The notes under the pieces were generated by a model that was not told where the DNA came from, made no database searches, and was given only the letters and a program-made list of their open reading frames with translations. Below are positions 23,743 to 34,630 of a stretch of 64,000 bases of DNA, one piece after another. The stretch spans positions 47,130,210 through 47,194,209 of the forward strand of contig OZ022238.1 in the NCBI GenBank assembly GCA_963978895.1, read 5' to 3'. A program made the position numbers and the translations under genes. The DNA is from Erpobdella octoculata. Taxonomy: Eukaryota > Annelida > Clitellata > Hirudinida > Erpobdellidae. Numbering within the stretch: position 1 is the first letter of the stretch; each line of letters begins with the position of its first letter.

Positions 23743-24066
23743 ATAAAACATTTTAGCACTCTTGCTTGAGTTTGTTACTTGTTTTTTATTATCCCGTTTA
23801 TCTTAACTTGTGTTAAAACAAAACTTTGTACACTTATAATATGACGTTAGATGATGTTTAAAAAATAAAAAACTTTTCCAGTAAATCTAAGTTTTTTCTT
23901 AAGTCGGCCTGATATTTAAACAGCTTAAGTATGCCTGCTATTAAAACGACTTGTGTCAAAACGAAATTTTGCACACTTTTAAAATCACTGTAGATGATAA
24001 TAAAAAGTTTAAATAAAAAATCTTGTAAATCTCAGTTACCAAGATATCGTCTGTCAAAGTTCAGCG
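23743..24066. other. 3' flank and diverged satellite monomer
   Basis: After the PHD ORF an AATAAAAC string (23,741 on) may serve as polyadenylation signal. The stretch from about 23,866 is a diverged monomer of the 182-bp satellite. The point AAAAAATC/TTGTAAATC near 24,012 is the empty site of the Mutator-like element found in units 2 and 3. Confidence 0.6.
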
Positions 24067-25484
24067 GTGTTTCACTATATGGAAACGACCAAACTCGTAC
24101 ATTTTCTCCTGAGTCGGCCAGATATTAAAACAACTTGTGTCAAAACGAAATTTTGCACACTTATTATAACACCCTAGTTAAATAGTAAAAATTTAAAATT
24201 ATTTTTCTGTAAATGTTAGTTACCGAGATATCGTCTGTCAAAGTTCAGCGGTGTTTCACTATGGAAACGACCAAACTCGTACATTTTCTCCTGAGTCGGC
24301 CAGATATTAAAACAACTTGTGTCAAAATGAAATTTTGCACACTTATTATAACACCCTAGTTAAATAGTAAAAATTTAAAATTATTTTTCTGTAAATGTTA
24401 GTTACCGAGATATCGTCTGTCAAAGTTCAGCGGTGTTTCACTGTAACTGTAGAGACGACCAAACTTTTAAGTAAGTCGAGTGAAAAAAGTAATCAACATG
24501 ATATCGAAACTGAAAAACTTCGGTTGAAACAGGTGAGTTGAAATTTAATGTTTTTTTTGTCAAAATATATTTGATTTTGGTTTGGTATCCAGGATCAAGG
24601 GCGCCGGAATGGTTTTGAAAGTGGGGGGCCAACAAATTTTTTTGGAGTCTTTAAATCCCCGTAGGCGAGTATTATAAACTTTATGATGAAATACATCTAT
24701 ATCTGAAATAATTGATTTTAAACAAACAACAAATGTATTTCTAAAATAAAAAGTAAAAAAATGAATGGCAGTCAAGTGTATAGGTAATTACCATTTTACC
24801 AAAGTCAAAAGTAATTACCATTTTACCAAAGTCAAAAGTAATTACCATTTTACCAAAGTCCAAAGTAACAACATTAACTACCATTTACCAAACAAATTAT
24901 TTCTTCTGTCATTTAGCATACAAAAAGATTTACAAGTTTCCAACAAGTTTAGATTGTCTGTTTTTCTTTATGTACAGTTAACAACATGACACGGTTTAAT
25001 CTAGTTTGGGTGATTATAGGTTTTAATTCGGCGCAATGCCGAAAAGCTTATTTCTGATGTTGCATTTGATATCGGATGTCTACTTCTGACAATTTTTGAG
25101 AGTAAATAATTATAATCGAGGTTAGATAAAAAAAAATGGCAAGATATTGTGTGACTTTAAAAACATTTTCAAGCTAATTGAAATTTTCATGATTCCGAGC
25201 CACTTGACCCAATGACTCTCCAATATTCATGCAGTGAAACCAAGAAAAATGATTACAACAAAATATATTTGTTTTATCTCAAAACAGCGTTGTGTTTTTC
25301 ACTCCACATAATTAAGCTATAAATCTAATTTATAATGTGTATATGACCCAATGACTCTCCAATATTCATGCAGTGAAACCAAGAAAAATGATTACAACAA
25401 CGCCCATGTCAGACGTTTAAACTGAGCCCGTTCCCTCTATTGTTGTGTTTATTATTTTTTATTAAATAAACAATGACGTCACCT
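24067..25484. repeat. Left end of truncated unit 2
   Basis: Two full satellite monomers (24,067 and 24,251) then sequence matching 183-1,155 of unit 1 with small indels. At GACGTCACC (25,484) it jumps to sequence matching 20,067 on, so about 18.9 kb, including both Hsp70 genes, is missing relative to unit 1. Confidence 0.85.
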
Positions 25485-25985
25485 ATTAAGCCCAGTACCG
25501 TCTTACCAAAAAGCAAGTCCCCAAAAAGTAATAAACGTAAAACAAATCTAGGTTTTACCAGCAGTGCTGGGACGCGATCCCTTTTGTCATTGGTTATACA
25601 GAGAAACTATGCATAGTAAAACCAATTCGTTTTTACCGGGTCTATACAATATCGGCCAAAAATAATTCGGCTAAATTGAATTTGGTCAAATTTTGTAGAG
25701 AAAATGTGAAATTCGGCCAACGATTTTTTTTTTTTGGTTTTATTCGGTCAAATTTAAAAAAAAACACGTCAAAAATTATTTTATTGAAAATAAAAACAAT
25801 TTTTAAATGTTTTGTTTTTTTTTTTTTGAAATTCTGTTCATTTTGTTTTCACTCAAGAGTATTAGTGATAGATAATTCGGCTATATTGAATTTGGTCAAA
25901 TTTTGTAGAGAAAATGTGAAATTCGGCCAACGATTTTTTTTGTTGGTTTAATTCGGTGAGTTGTGTTTCTTGGAGCGTGTCTCAA

Positions 25986-26033
<48 letters not shown>

Positions 26034-26682
26034 CGAATAAACTGTAATCAATTAATCTTTGAGACACGCTCCAAGAAACACAACTCGCCATTTGGAAACA
26101 ACTTTTCGAGCCAAATTCTCGACCTTTCGGCACAAAACTCTCTGTTCGACACATTTGCCCGAATTTTGTCATTTGCCCGAATCGCTCATGCCAGTCGGGC
26201 AAATAGCGTACGAAGTCGGGCAAATGTGGGGTGGAAAATAGGGTTATTTGGTTTTTAAAGTAACTGCTACTCAACAACTGTAAATACCACAGATGTAAAA
26301 ATTAGTATTTAGTTTCTATTCTAAAAATACAGGTATACATGTTTCACCATTTTTTACAAATTTGGTTTACAGGACCTTAAATATGGGGTGGAAAATAGGA
26401 TTACTTGGTTTTTAAAGTACCTTCTACTCAAAAACTGTTAAAATCTACAAATGTAAAAATTAGTATTTAGTTTCTACTCTAAAAATAATGATATACGGGT
26501 TTCACAATTTTTTGAAAATTTGGTTTCCAGGACTTCAAATGTGGGGTGGAAAATAGGGTGATTTGGTTTTTAAAGTAACTGCTACTCAACAACTTTTATA
26601 GCGTAAACATCCGCTAATAAAGTATTTTTGAAAATTTTGCTCCTGAGGAAAAAACTGGAAAACAAACTTTTTTCTAAAGCAA
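25485..26682. repeat. Rearranged copy of the 20-22 kb block in unit 2
   Basis: Copy of 20,067 on with the AATTCGGCC segment duplicated (near 25,665 and 25,875), the 30-bp inverted repeat (25,960-25,989 and 26,055-26,084, with an expanded TA loop), a stray Mutator-like terminal fragment (about 26,148-26,226, with CATTTGCCCGAATCG), and minisatellite copies with TGTGGGGTGGAAAATAGG. No gene. Confidence 0.7.
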
Positions 26683-26784
26683 CCCAGTAAACATTGTAAC
26701 CACTTTGTAACGTTTCTTAACCGTTCATTTTCGGTTACAAGAAACGCGATTCTTTTCGGTTGTTTTGCTCATCGGCTGTGCGTT

Positions 26785-27065
26785 AAAGAAACGTTTCCTG
26801 AGTAACGTTTTAGAAACGTTTCCCGTGTAACGTTTTAGAAACGTTTCCTTAGTAACGTTTTAGAAACGTCTCCTTAGTAACGTTTTAGAAACGTTTCCTT
26901 AGTAACGTTTTAGAAACGTTTCCCGTGTAACGTTTTAGAAACGTTTCCTGAGTAACGTTTTAGAAACGTTTCCTGAGTAACGTTTTAGAAACGTTTCCTG
27001 AGTAACGTTTTAGAAACGTTTCCCGTGTAACGTTTTAGAAACGTTTACAATGTAACGCTTTAGAA
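26785..27065. repeat. 25-bp subterminal array of the DUF4806 element
   Basis: About eleven copies of AACGTTTTAGAAACGTTTCC plus TNAGT spacer; the core AAACGTTT is palindromic. Possibly transposase binding sites, by analogy with subterminal repeats of other DNA transposons. Confidence 0.85.
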
Positions 27066-27196
27066 ACCTCCTCTATTATTTGCTCATGCAAATTATTATC
27101 ACTTAAATACGTTCATCAATAGACAAAACTGAAACAATATTTGCAAATTTATAAAAAAGTTTATTTAAAGAAAGTCTTTTGAGCTCTATATAAATG

Positions 27197-27827
27197 TCAT
27201 TTCTTCTCCTTGCGGTTCAGCCTCTCATGTGCAAACTTTATCCACTTCTTTGTCACAACCTCAATTTCCTTGGCTGACGAATCGTGGAAGCGTCTATTGG
27301 TTTGGAGAGTTTCTGAGAAATAGTTTTAAAAAAATTGTTGTTAGATATCTAATATTTTTAAAATGACTTTGTTAATAGTTTAGTTAAGCTAACTAATGAT
27401 AAGTTCTTTGAAAAAGGTGCTTTCCATTTTTCTTTTACCACCATTCCCTTTCCAATTGAACTTTTCAACCAGCCCATCATCCATGGTGTACCGGAGCAGC
27501 CTACGACACGCCTCTGCCATTGTGTCTCCCCCAAGCTTTTGTAAGTCGATCACCTATACAAATGTTTGAATTTATGATAGTGATAACCTAATACAAAAAT
27601 TTTAGATATCTAAGTACATGCTGTAATTGACTTACCAGAGCATCAAATAATTCTTTAGATTGTAATTTTGAATCCAACTGGTCAAATTGTACCATGGAGT
27701 GCATGGGGAAATGAACGTTTTCCGGAACTGCCGTATTAACTGCTGTCGTTGGCGGACTGACAAGGAGAGCCAGATTACTTTTAATTTCTTTCGAAACTTC
27801 CCATATATTAATAAACTGTCCAACCAC
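27197..27827 (-). CDS. DUF4806-domain protein of the transposon
   Basis: Three exons give an uninterrupted 155-aa frame: 27827-27636, 27553-27394 and 27312-27197. Donors GTAAG and GTTAGC, acceptors TATAG and CTCAG. Exon 1 contains EIKSNLALLVSPPTTAV and a VHFPMHSMVQFDQLDSKL segment; exon 2 reads VIDLQKLGGDTMAEACRRLL and FNWKGNGGKRKMESTF, the DUF4806 signature (conserved Gly-Gly, Arg, W-x-G and basic run); exon 3 is basic and ends ERLNRKEKK. Upstream in another frame (27,916 on) is MSSYWSQRRKLKRKIEEQL, which may be the true start if a frameshift or short intron lies near 27,800. DUF4806 proteins are common in arthropod and cnidarian genomes and often transposon-linked; the biochemical role is unknown. 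Confidence 0.6.
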
Positions 27828-28754
27828 ATATCTGCTAAATTATCGGCTCTAATTTTATCTAACTGCTCTTCAATCTTACGCTTCAACTTTCTACGCTGGG
27901 ACCAATACGATGACATATTGTAACAAAGTTTCGATCAAAAAATCTAACGGATTATTATAACACAACGAATTTAACTGATTATTATAACACAATGAGAATG
28001 AACTAAACTCGTTAGATGTTAGCAAATGCAGACAAAACACGATAGATTTACTGAAACAATAACGGTGTGACCTCACAACAAACAGATTTTTCGCGCACTT
28101 TCAGACTATATATAAGTTGTACGTAATTGCCATGGAGGCGGAGCTTACCAACTTGCCAGCCAATGTCAAAGAGCCTCAACTTTGGCTTATTTACATTACC
28201 TCATTCTTTTAACAAAAAGATTATGTTTCTTGCCAAGATTTAGCATTAACTGCTGTCGTTGGCGGACTGACAAGGAGAGCCAGATTACTTTTAATTTCTT
28301 TCGAAACTTCCCATATATTAATAAACTGTCCAACCACATATCTGCTAAATTATCGGCTCTAATTTTATCTAACTGCTCTTCAATCTTACGCTTCAACTTT
28401 CTACGCTGGGACCAATACGATGACATATTGTAACAAAGTTTCGATCAAAAAATCTAACGGATTATTATAACACAACGAATTTAACTGATTATTATAACAC
28501 AATGAGAATGAACTAAACTCGTTAGATGTTAGCAAATGCAGACAAAACACGATAGATTTACTGAAACAATAACGGTGTGACCTCACAACAAACAGATTTT
28601 TCGCGCACTTTCAGACTATATATAAGTTGTACGTAATTGCCATGGAGGCGGAGCTTACCAACTTGCCAGCCAATGTCAAAGAGCCTCAACTTTGGCTTAT
28701 TTACATTACCTCATTCTTTTAACAAAAAGATTATGTTTCTTGCCAAGATTTAGC
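27735..28754. repeat. 510-bp tandem duplication inside the DUF4806 element
   Basis: 27,735-28,244 and 28,245-28,754 are essentially identical direct repeats, starting ATTAACTGCTGTCGTTGG. Each covers the 5' half of exon 1 and the presumed promoter with TTATATATAGT near the TTTGACATTGGCTGG block. The other element copy (60,380 on) has this segment once. Confidence 0.9.
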
Positions 28755-28799
28755 AAGAATGAACATTAAGAACAAGAAACAAACAATATTAGTTCTGTG

Positions 28800-29060
28800 A
28801 AAGGCATTAAACAAGAGCCAGATTTAGCTCCTGCTTTCTTTCCAAAGTGTTATACCGGCAGAAATAACACCTCCTGTTCCTGGTAAAGGGTTCGAAGTTA
28901 AAATTCAAACAGTTTATGAAAAAACTGCTGATGGGGAAGAGTGAAAGGTGTCTATGACTACCCACGGGTTGGTAGACACTTGTGACATCAAGCAATTCGC
29001 TGGTCAAGCAAGAAGAATGTCTCACCTGAGAATATGGCCATTTAGATTATGTCAGTGTGA
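28800..29060 (+). other. Possible degraded second coding segment of the DUF4806 element
   Basis: The plus strand reads IKQEPDLAPAFF and, in another frame, a stretch ending GKGFEVK, then TVYEKTADGEE and GLVDTCDIKQFAGQ. The copy at 61,770-61,990 has the same on the other strand with different indels. It looks like an eroded ORF; I do not recognise the family. Confidence 0.3.
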
Positions 29061-29375
29061 ATGAAAGTGAAATGTTTACAAATGAGTATGACCACGTAAT
29101 GATAAATCATGGTCATAATCTTCGCAAGAGGAAACATGATTTTGTATACTCCCTTCAATGCAACATCACTCTGCTAGTTTTGCTTGTAACTTTATTATTA
29201 GAATGCTCTTCTATGACTCTTACTAACCTAACTTCTTTCTACTCTATTAGCTGATTCAATAACGTTATTCTATTATTATTGTCTAAAATTAACTATTGCC
29301 AGTCATTATAATTAGCGGAATATTGAATGTTCGTTATAGACTAGACAGACTTTCTTTTAATTTCTTGTTTTTTTT

Positions 29376-29725
29376 ATTACCAATGCTTTTATTAACTCGT
29401 CGTCTCTGTTTCTCTGTCTGTCTGTTTGTTTCTCTGTCTGTTTCAAATCTTGCAATTAATTTTTGAGTCACTTCCTGATGATAGATTTTTTTCAAATTTT
29501 GCATACATGCTCAAAATAGAAGACAATGCAATATTCAATTACTAGTTTTACAATAAGTCAATTAATTTAGTTAATTTTAATTAATTTCGATATTTCGATA
29601 TAATTAAGATATTTCGACTTTAATATAAAATAAAAGAGTAATATAAGAAAAAATTGATTGCAAAATTTGTGTTTTAATTACATATAAAAGCATTGGGTTT
29701 TAAAAATTCGTTTTTAATTTACTTG
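29376..29725 (+). mobile_element. Non-autonomous repeat element, one internal unit
   Basis: 350-bp minimal form of the family at 22,461-23,212, inserted in a T-run of the DUF4806 element. The other DUF4806 element at 61,430-61,450 lacks it (empty site is seven bases of poly-A on that strand), which confirms both ends. Confidence 0.75.
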
Positions 29726-30239
29726 TTTTGCTTATTTTTTTATGATTTCCTGCGTTCTGTCAGGTCTTTTCTTAAAACACGAATAAATAAATAAAATAAA
29801 AATTCACAAACAGCGCAGGGGTAGTAGTGCAGCAGGAAGCAGAGGTTTCAAATGGTTTAAAAATCTAATGTTTTGAATTGATTGGTAATTTTTAACCAGT
29901 ATAGTTTGTTTTGTACCTTCAAATTATTTCGAACACAAGAGCTGTAGAAGCGAGTCGTTAATTAACTTTTGATTAGCATCTTATCTCATCCCAGGCGACT
30001 CGTTCGACGCTCTCAGTGAACCGATGAGATAGAACAAAATCTAGGAAAATATAATACGACACAATGCAAATACCATTTATTAAGCGTCTTTATTAAATGC
30101 TTTTTAGCAATTGAGTTTTATAAATAAACAAACACTTTACTTTTTCTATAAAATTATATATGCTATAAAAGATTTTTATATTATCCGTAATAATAAAACC
30201 ATAGATATCTATGAATAAAACAAATCGTTACATTTTGGC

Positions 30240-30600
30240 TGCATTAGAAACGTTGTAGTAACTTCTTTTTAGTCGCAAATTACATGTTACTTTTTCGTTA
30301 CATTGGAAACGTTACAGAAACGTTTCTTTTTAGTCGCAAATTACACGTTACTTTTCCGTTACATTGGAAACGTTGCAGAAACGTTTCTTTTTAGTCGCAA
30401 ATTACACGTTACTTTTCCGTTACATTGGAAACGTTACAGAAAAGTTTCTTTTTAGTCGCAAATTACATGTTACTTTTCCGTTACATTGGAAACGTTACAG
30501 AAACGTTTCTTTTTAGTCGCAAATTACATGTTACTTTTTCGTTACATTGGAAACGTTGCAGAAACGTTTCTTTTTAGTTGCTTTGGGCCAGGTAACCTTT
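30240..30600. repeat. 60-bp subterminal array of the DUF4806 element
   Basis: About six copies of a unit holding CGTTACATTGGAAACGTT, AAACGTTTCTTTTTAGTCGC and AAATTACACGTTAC. The matching array in the second element copy is at 60,470-60,930 with seven to eight units. Confidence 0.85.
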
Positions 30601-30666
30601 TCATAACCAGGTAACTGAAAAGTAACGGACAAGAAACGTTACAAAATGGTTACCATGTTTACTGGG

Positions 30667-31887
30667 AATGTATATCTCGAAAACCAAAAATGAGAAGATT
30701 TTGAAATTTGGTATATAGATTCTTTTTGAAAAATAAAAAGATACGTGTTTCACCATTTTTTTGAAAATTCGGTTTCCCGGACCTCAAATGTGGGTTGGAA
30801 AATTGGGTTATTTGGTTTTTAAAGTAACTTCTACTCAAAAACTTTTAATGCTTCAAGAGTAAAAATAAGTATTTAGTTTCTACTCCAAAAATAATGAAAT
30901 ACGTGTTTTAGCATTTTTTGAAAATTTGGTTTCCAGGACTTCAAATGTGGGGTGGACAATAGGATTACTTGGTTTTTAAAATAACTGCTACTCAACAACT
31001 GTAAATACCACAGATTTAAAAATTAGTATTTAGTTTCTATTCTAAAAATACAGATATACGTGTTTCACCATTTTTTACAAATTTGGTTTCCAGGACCTTA
31101 AATGTGGGGTGGAAAATAGGATTATTGGGTTTTTAAAGTAGCTGCTACTCACAAACTGTGAATGCTACGGTTGTAACTCTCAGTTCTTCGTTTCGGATCT
31201 CCAGTCTACTAGGCTAAACCTTATGGGCTAAACCTTAAATCAAGGTGGTACGGGCCGAGGTTTTTCACTAAGCATATAGACATTTTAGTAATATATAGGG
31301 TCTTCAGACGGCCGGGCCAAACCTGAAGTCAAGGTAGGACGGGTCGAAGTTTTTCCTCAAGTATATAGAATTTCTAGGCCTGTAAAAACGGGCCGGGCCC
31401 AAATTAGACGGGCCGTGCCGGGCCAGGAATTTTGGTTTTGAAACGGGCTTGGCCAAGTTGTCGACGGGCCGAGCCGACACCTATGCCGAAGTTTTTCATC
31501 AAGTATATAGAACTTCTAAGCCTGTAAAAAGGGGCCGGGCCTAATTCAGACGGGCTGTGCCGGGCCAGGAGTTCGGGTTTTTAAAACGGGCTGGGCTAAG
31601 TTGTCGACGGGCCTAACCGATACCTAAACAATTGATCGCTACTATGGATGCACTGTTCAAACTCTCTAATTTCATGCGAGCGAAGCCGCTACGGGCACTG
31701 CTAGTATATGTATAAAAACAAGCGTCTCGGATATACCCAGGGCAGCAGTTTAAAACAAATTCGATTTTCTCAAAGAAGAGCCAAGATTGATTTTATGCCA
31801 TTTTCGGCGAAAAATCGTCATTTTTCGCTTATAACTTTTTATTTGTTGAACCGAAGACAATCCAAATATACCATTCGATTTCATTTT
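30667..31887. repeat. Right part of the 20-22 kb block in unit 2
   Basis: Continues the block interrupted by the DUF4806 element, matching 21,052-22,460 with deletions in the minisatellite. Ends in the empty site (T7 before AGACCCC) of the two-unit repeat element. No gene. Confidence 0.75.
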
Positions 31888-31955
31888 TTTAGACCCCATC
31901 CAACAATGTATAGCACAGCCCCAGGGCAAGCAATAAAATTTTTTTTAAATTAGCA

Positions 31956-32417
31956 ATGAAAATAGCTTTCGTCAGCAAGTTTTTTAATTCGGGAATGAAG
32001 CTGTTTGTAAAAAAACAAAAAGTACAGCAGCAAAGTGGTTGCAACGATTGCGGTCCATTCGCGATTGCTTTTGCTGCAACGTTAGCTGCTGGAAGAGACC
32101 CCGCGTGTTGCTTGTACGATCAACATTCTCTACGCTTTAAAATACGGCAAGCATTCCTGACTGAAAAATTTGCCACTTTCGAAACATCATATTCTTCAAC
32201 AAAACTTCCCCCATCTTCTTCAAGTTTTGATTTATTCTGCACATGCAGGCTTCCGTACGATGAAGATCATACAGAGAAAGCGGAAGAGATGATTTCTTGC
32301 GACATTTGCAAGAAGTGGTTCCACCGCGGATGTGAGAAAGTAAAAAACACTGATTTTGATCGGAAAATGTTTAAATGCTCATCGTGTACAAATGGAAAAA
32401 ATGTTCAACTTGTGTAA
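31956..32417 (+). CDS. Ulp1-tail/PHD ORF, unit 2 copy
   Basis: Same 153-aa frame as 23,281-23,742, including nucleophile C32 and all eight PHD metal ligands. Differences from unit 1 are around residues 73-76 (APLE versus ATFE). Kept open although the two Hsp70 genes of this unit are gone. Upstream lacks the 752-bp repeat insertion, so the presumed intron before the ATG is shorter here. Confidence 0.65.
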   Translation: MKIAFVSKFFNSGMKLFVKKQKVQQQSGCNDCGPFAIAFAATLAAGRDPACCLYDQHSLRFKIRQAFLTEKFATFETSYSSTKLPPSSSSFDLFCTCRLPYDEDHTEKAEEMISCDICKKWFHRGCEKVKNTDFDRKMFKCSSCTNGKNVQLV

Positions 32418-33216
32418 ATAAAACATTTTAGCACTCTTGCTTGAGTTTGTTACTTGTTTTTTATTATCCCGTTTATCTTAACTTGTGTTAAAACAAAACT
32501 TTGTACACTTATAATATGACGTTATCCAGGCTTGGGACTGGCTCGCATATAGCGAGGCGGAGTTGTACGAAGTCTGGCAATTGACGCCCGAAGTACACAC
32601 AAGCCAAAAATCAGTTCATTATAAGCAGAGGTTGTGAACCACACAATGGTGTCTCAATTTTGGCCCTATTAGACACTGGCAAATGTTTCGTATCTAAATT
32701 CTTATGAAGTTGAATGAAAAATATACAACAGCTACTAAGTTACTGTTTAGTATTTTTTTCCTTCGTTGTTGAATTATCGTTTTAGTTTATTCTCCGATGT
32801 TATTTTCAATTTGGTTTCTGTCGCTAGAGTAATTATAATTATTCATTTGATTAGTTTATGAATTATTTATAAAAGCTGTTTTATCTATTTTTTGAGAAAT
32901 TATTTGTCTATGTTTTGTAATGTATATTATCTACTTCTTGATCCTACGAGACTTTTTAGATTCTTTTCTACAGTGTCAGAGCTTTTGGTGATTAATATTT
33001 TTTCTTGATTTTCATTTGAAGTTTTTTACCAGGTTACTTAAAAATTGGCTGTTTATGATTTCGTCAAGCAGTTTATGGCTTTGCCATATCTACCTTCAAA
33101 TGAAATCCAAAAAATATTTAATATAATTTATTCAAATATTTCCATGGAATCTTTAAACGTGAATTTTTGTAATCAAACATTATATTATTAGTATTTATTG
33201 ATTCTTCCACATTTTT

Positions 33217-33538
33217 ACCGATGCTTTTATTAACTCGTCGTCTCTGTTTCTCTGTCTGTTTCAAATCTTGCAATCAATTTTTGAGTCACTTCCTGATGAT
33301 AGATTTTTTTCAAATTTTTCAAACATGCTCAAAATAGAAGACAATGCAATATTCAATTATTAGTTTTACAATAAGTCAATTAATTTAGTTAATTTTAATT
33401 AATTTATATATATTTATGTATATGTGTACGTTATATTTTTTTATCTAGGAATTTATGTATATGTGTTTGCAAAAAATTGATTGCAAAATTTGTGTTTTAA
33501 TTACATATAAAAGCATTGGGTTTTAAAAAATTCGTTAA
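33217..33538 (+). mobile_element. Non-autonomous repeat element, one unit, within the MULE
   Basis: ACCGATGCTTTTATTAACTC to AAAGCATTGGGTTTTAAAAA. Same family as 22,461. Shared with unit 3 (56,657-57,000), so it predates the duplication of this segment. Confidence 0.65.
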
Positions 33539-33540
33539 TT

Positions 33541-34072
33541 GTTAGGAGCTGGCAAACTACATAAAAATTACTTGGATAAAAAGAAAATATAAACTGCAAG
33601 AATGGAGCGTTTTTAAACGTGAAATTAAAACTAACAATGACGTAGAAGCCTGGCACAGTTCTCTGAACAGCAACTCCGATGGGCCAAAATCCTTTTACGA
33701 AATTGTTAGTCTTCTTCACCAGAAGGCTCAATATATCCCAATAGAAGCCGATTGCCTAAAAATTGGTTAGCTGCTGAGGCAACAAAAAACAATTTTTTTA
33801 GAAAAAGACGAAAAGGTGAGGGATTGATGGATAGCCTATGAACTCAACCAGATTAATGTCGATACTCTACACACCGAAGTTGCTAATGTGTTAACCTAAA
33901 AAATTGTTAGCAATAAATATTAAAAAATTGATTCAATGTATATATTTTGTTACTTTAGTCGCTAGAGTCTAGCGAAAAAAACAGACGAAAAGGTGTGGGA
34001 GCTATGGATGCCTATGAACTAAATGAGATTGATGTCCATACTCTACACACTGATATTATTGTTTTGACTTAA
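33541..34072 (+). pseudogene. MULE transposase C-terminal remnant
   Basis: Reads ELANYIKITWIKRKYKL, then KTNNDVEAWHSSLN, FYEIVSLLHQKAQYIPIEAD, a stop, then YELNQINVDTLHTEV. The TNNDVEAWH...N and LLHQ...A blocks are typical of the C-terminus of MULE transposase-like proteins of animals. A second short copy of the YELNEIDVHTLHTDI end is at about 34,010-34,072. Several stops; inactive. Repeated in unit 3 (57,004-57,534). Confidence 0.55.
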
Positions 34073-34317
34073 AAGGTTTTTTGTAATTTTTTACCTATAA
34101 CTATTGAAAACTTTATTCAATGTTTAGTTTTTGGTTACTCTAGCGACAAAACCAAATGCCATTTTAATTAGAGGGTCAAATCTGAGACACCATTGTGTGG
34201 TTCGCCAGCTCTGCTTATAGTGGACTGATGCATTGTTGCTTTAACGTTAATGTCGCCGGCTTCTAGACGTTGTGTGTGACTACGGCGGTTTTGTTCGCCT
34301 AACTTATTTAGCGTGAC

Positions 34318-34585
34318 CTTTGAAGGTCATTTGCCCGACTTCGTACGCCATATGCCCGACTTCGTACGCCGTTTGCCCGACTTCGTACGCCATATGCCGA
34401 CTTCGTACGCCATATGCCCGACTTCCTACGCCATATGCCCGACTTCCTACGCCATATGCCCGACTTCGTACGCCATATGCCCGACTTCGTACGCCGTTTG
34501 CCTGACTTCTTACGGCATTTGCCCGACTTCGTACGCCATTTGCCCGATTTCGTACGCTATTTGCCCGACTGGCTAGCCCGATTCG
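34318..34585. repeat. 20-21-bp minisatellite in MULE terminal repeat
   Basis: About thirteen copies of TTCGTACGCCATATGCCCGAC with small variants. The inverse array is at 55,880-56,030 in unit 3 (about six copies), and a fragment is at 26,148-26,226. Confidence 0.9.
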
Positions 34586-34630
34586 GGCAAATGTCAAAAT
34601 TCGGGCTTTTGGCATTTCCCCTAAAGAATC

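Larger units (their letters stand above)
26683..30666. mobile_element. 3.98-kb DUF4806-bearing DNA transposon
   Basis: Inverted ends: the right end, read inverted, starts CCCAGTAAACATGGTAACCA; the left starts CCCAGTAAACATTGTAACCA. Similarity continues to about 36 bp (GTAACGTTTCTT). Unit 1 at 21,052 has the uninterrupted site AAGCAATGTATATC, so the insertion is clean with a duplication of at most 2 bp (AA). Both ends hold AACGTTTC-based arrays: about 25 bp x 11 on the left (26,785-27,065), about 60 bp x 6 on the right (30,240-30,600). Codes a DUF4806 protein. Superfamily not certain; a 2-bp TSD would fit ISL2EU-like or similar groups. Confidence 0.8.
32526..34621. mobile_element. Mutator-like element, right end intact
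   Basis: The right end is flanked by TAAAGAATC (34,622-34,630). The same element's left end in unit 3 follows TAAAAAATC (55,824-55,832), and unit 1 has the single empty site, consistent with a 9-bp TSD with one mismatch. The right terminal repeat is a long array of GACTTCGTACGCCATATGCC units (34,318-34,585), the inverse of the array at the left end. An inner inverted pair carries CCACACAATGGTGTCTCA (about 32,636 and 34,175). Encodes a decayed MULE transposase tail. The left end here is rearranged (32,526-32,570). Confidence 0.7.

Noticed and set aside
26785..27065. CRISPR-like regularly spaced repeats
   Set aside because: Spacers are not unique and the array sits at a transposon end in eukaryotic DNA; the same holds for 60,470-60,930.
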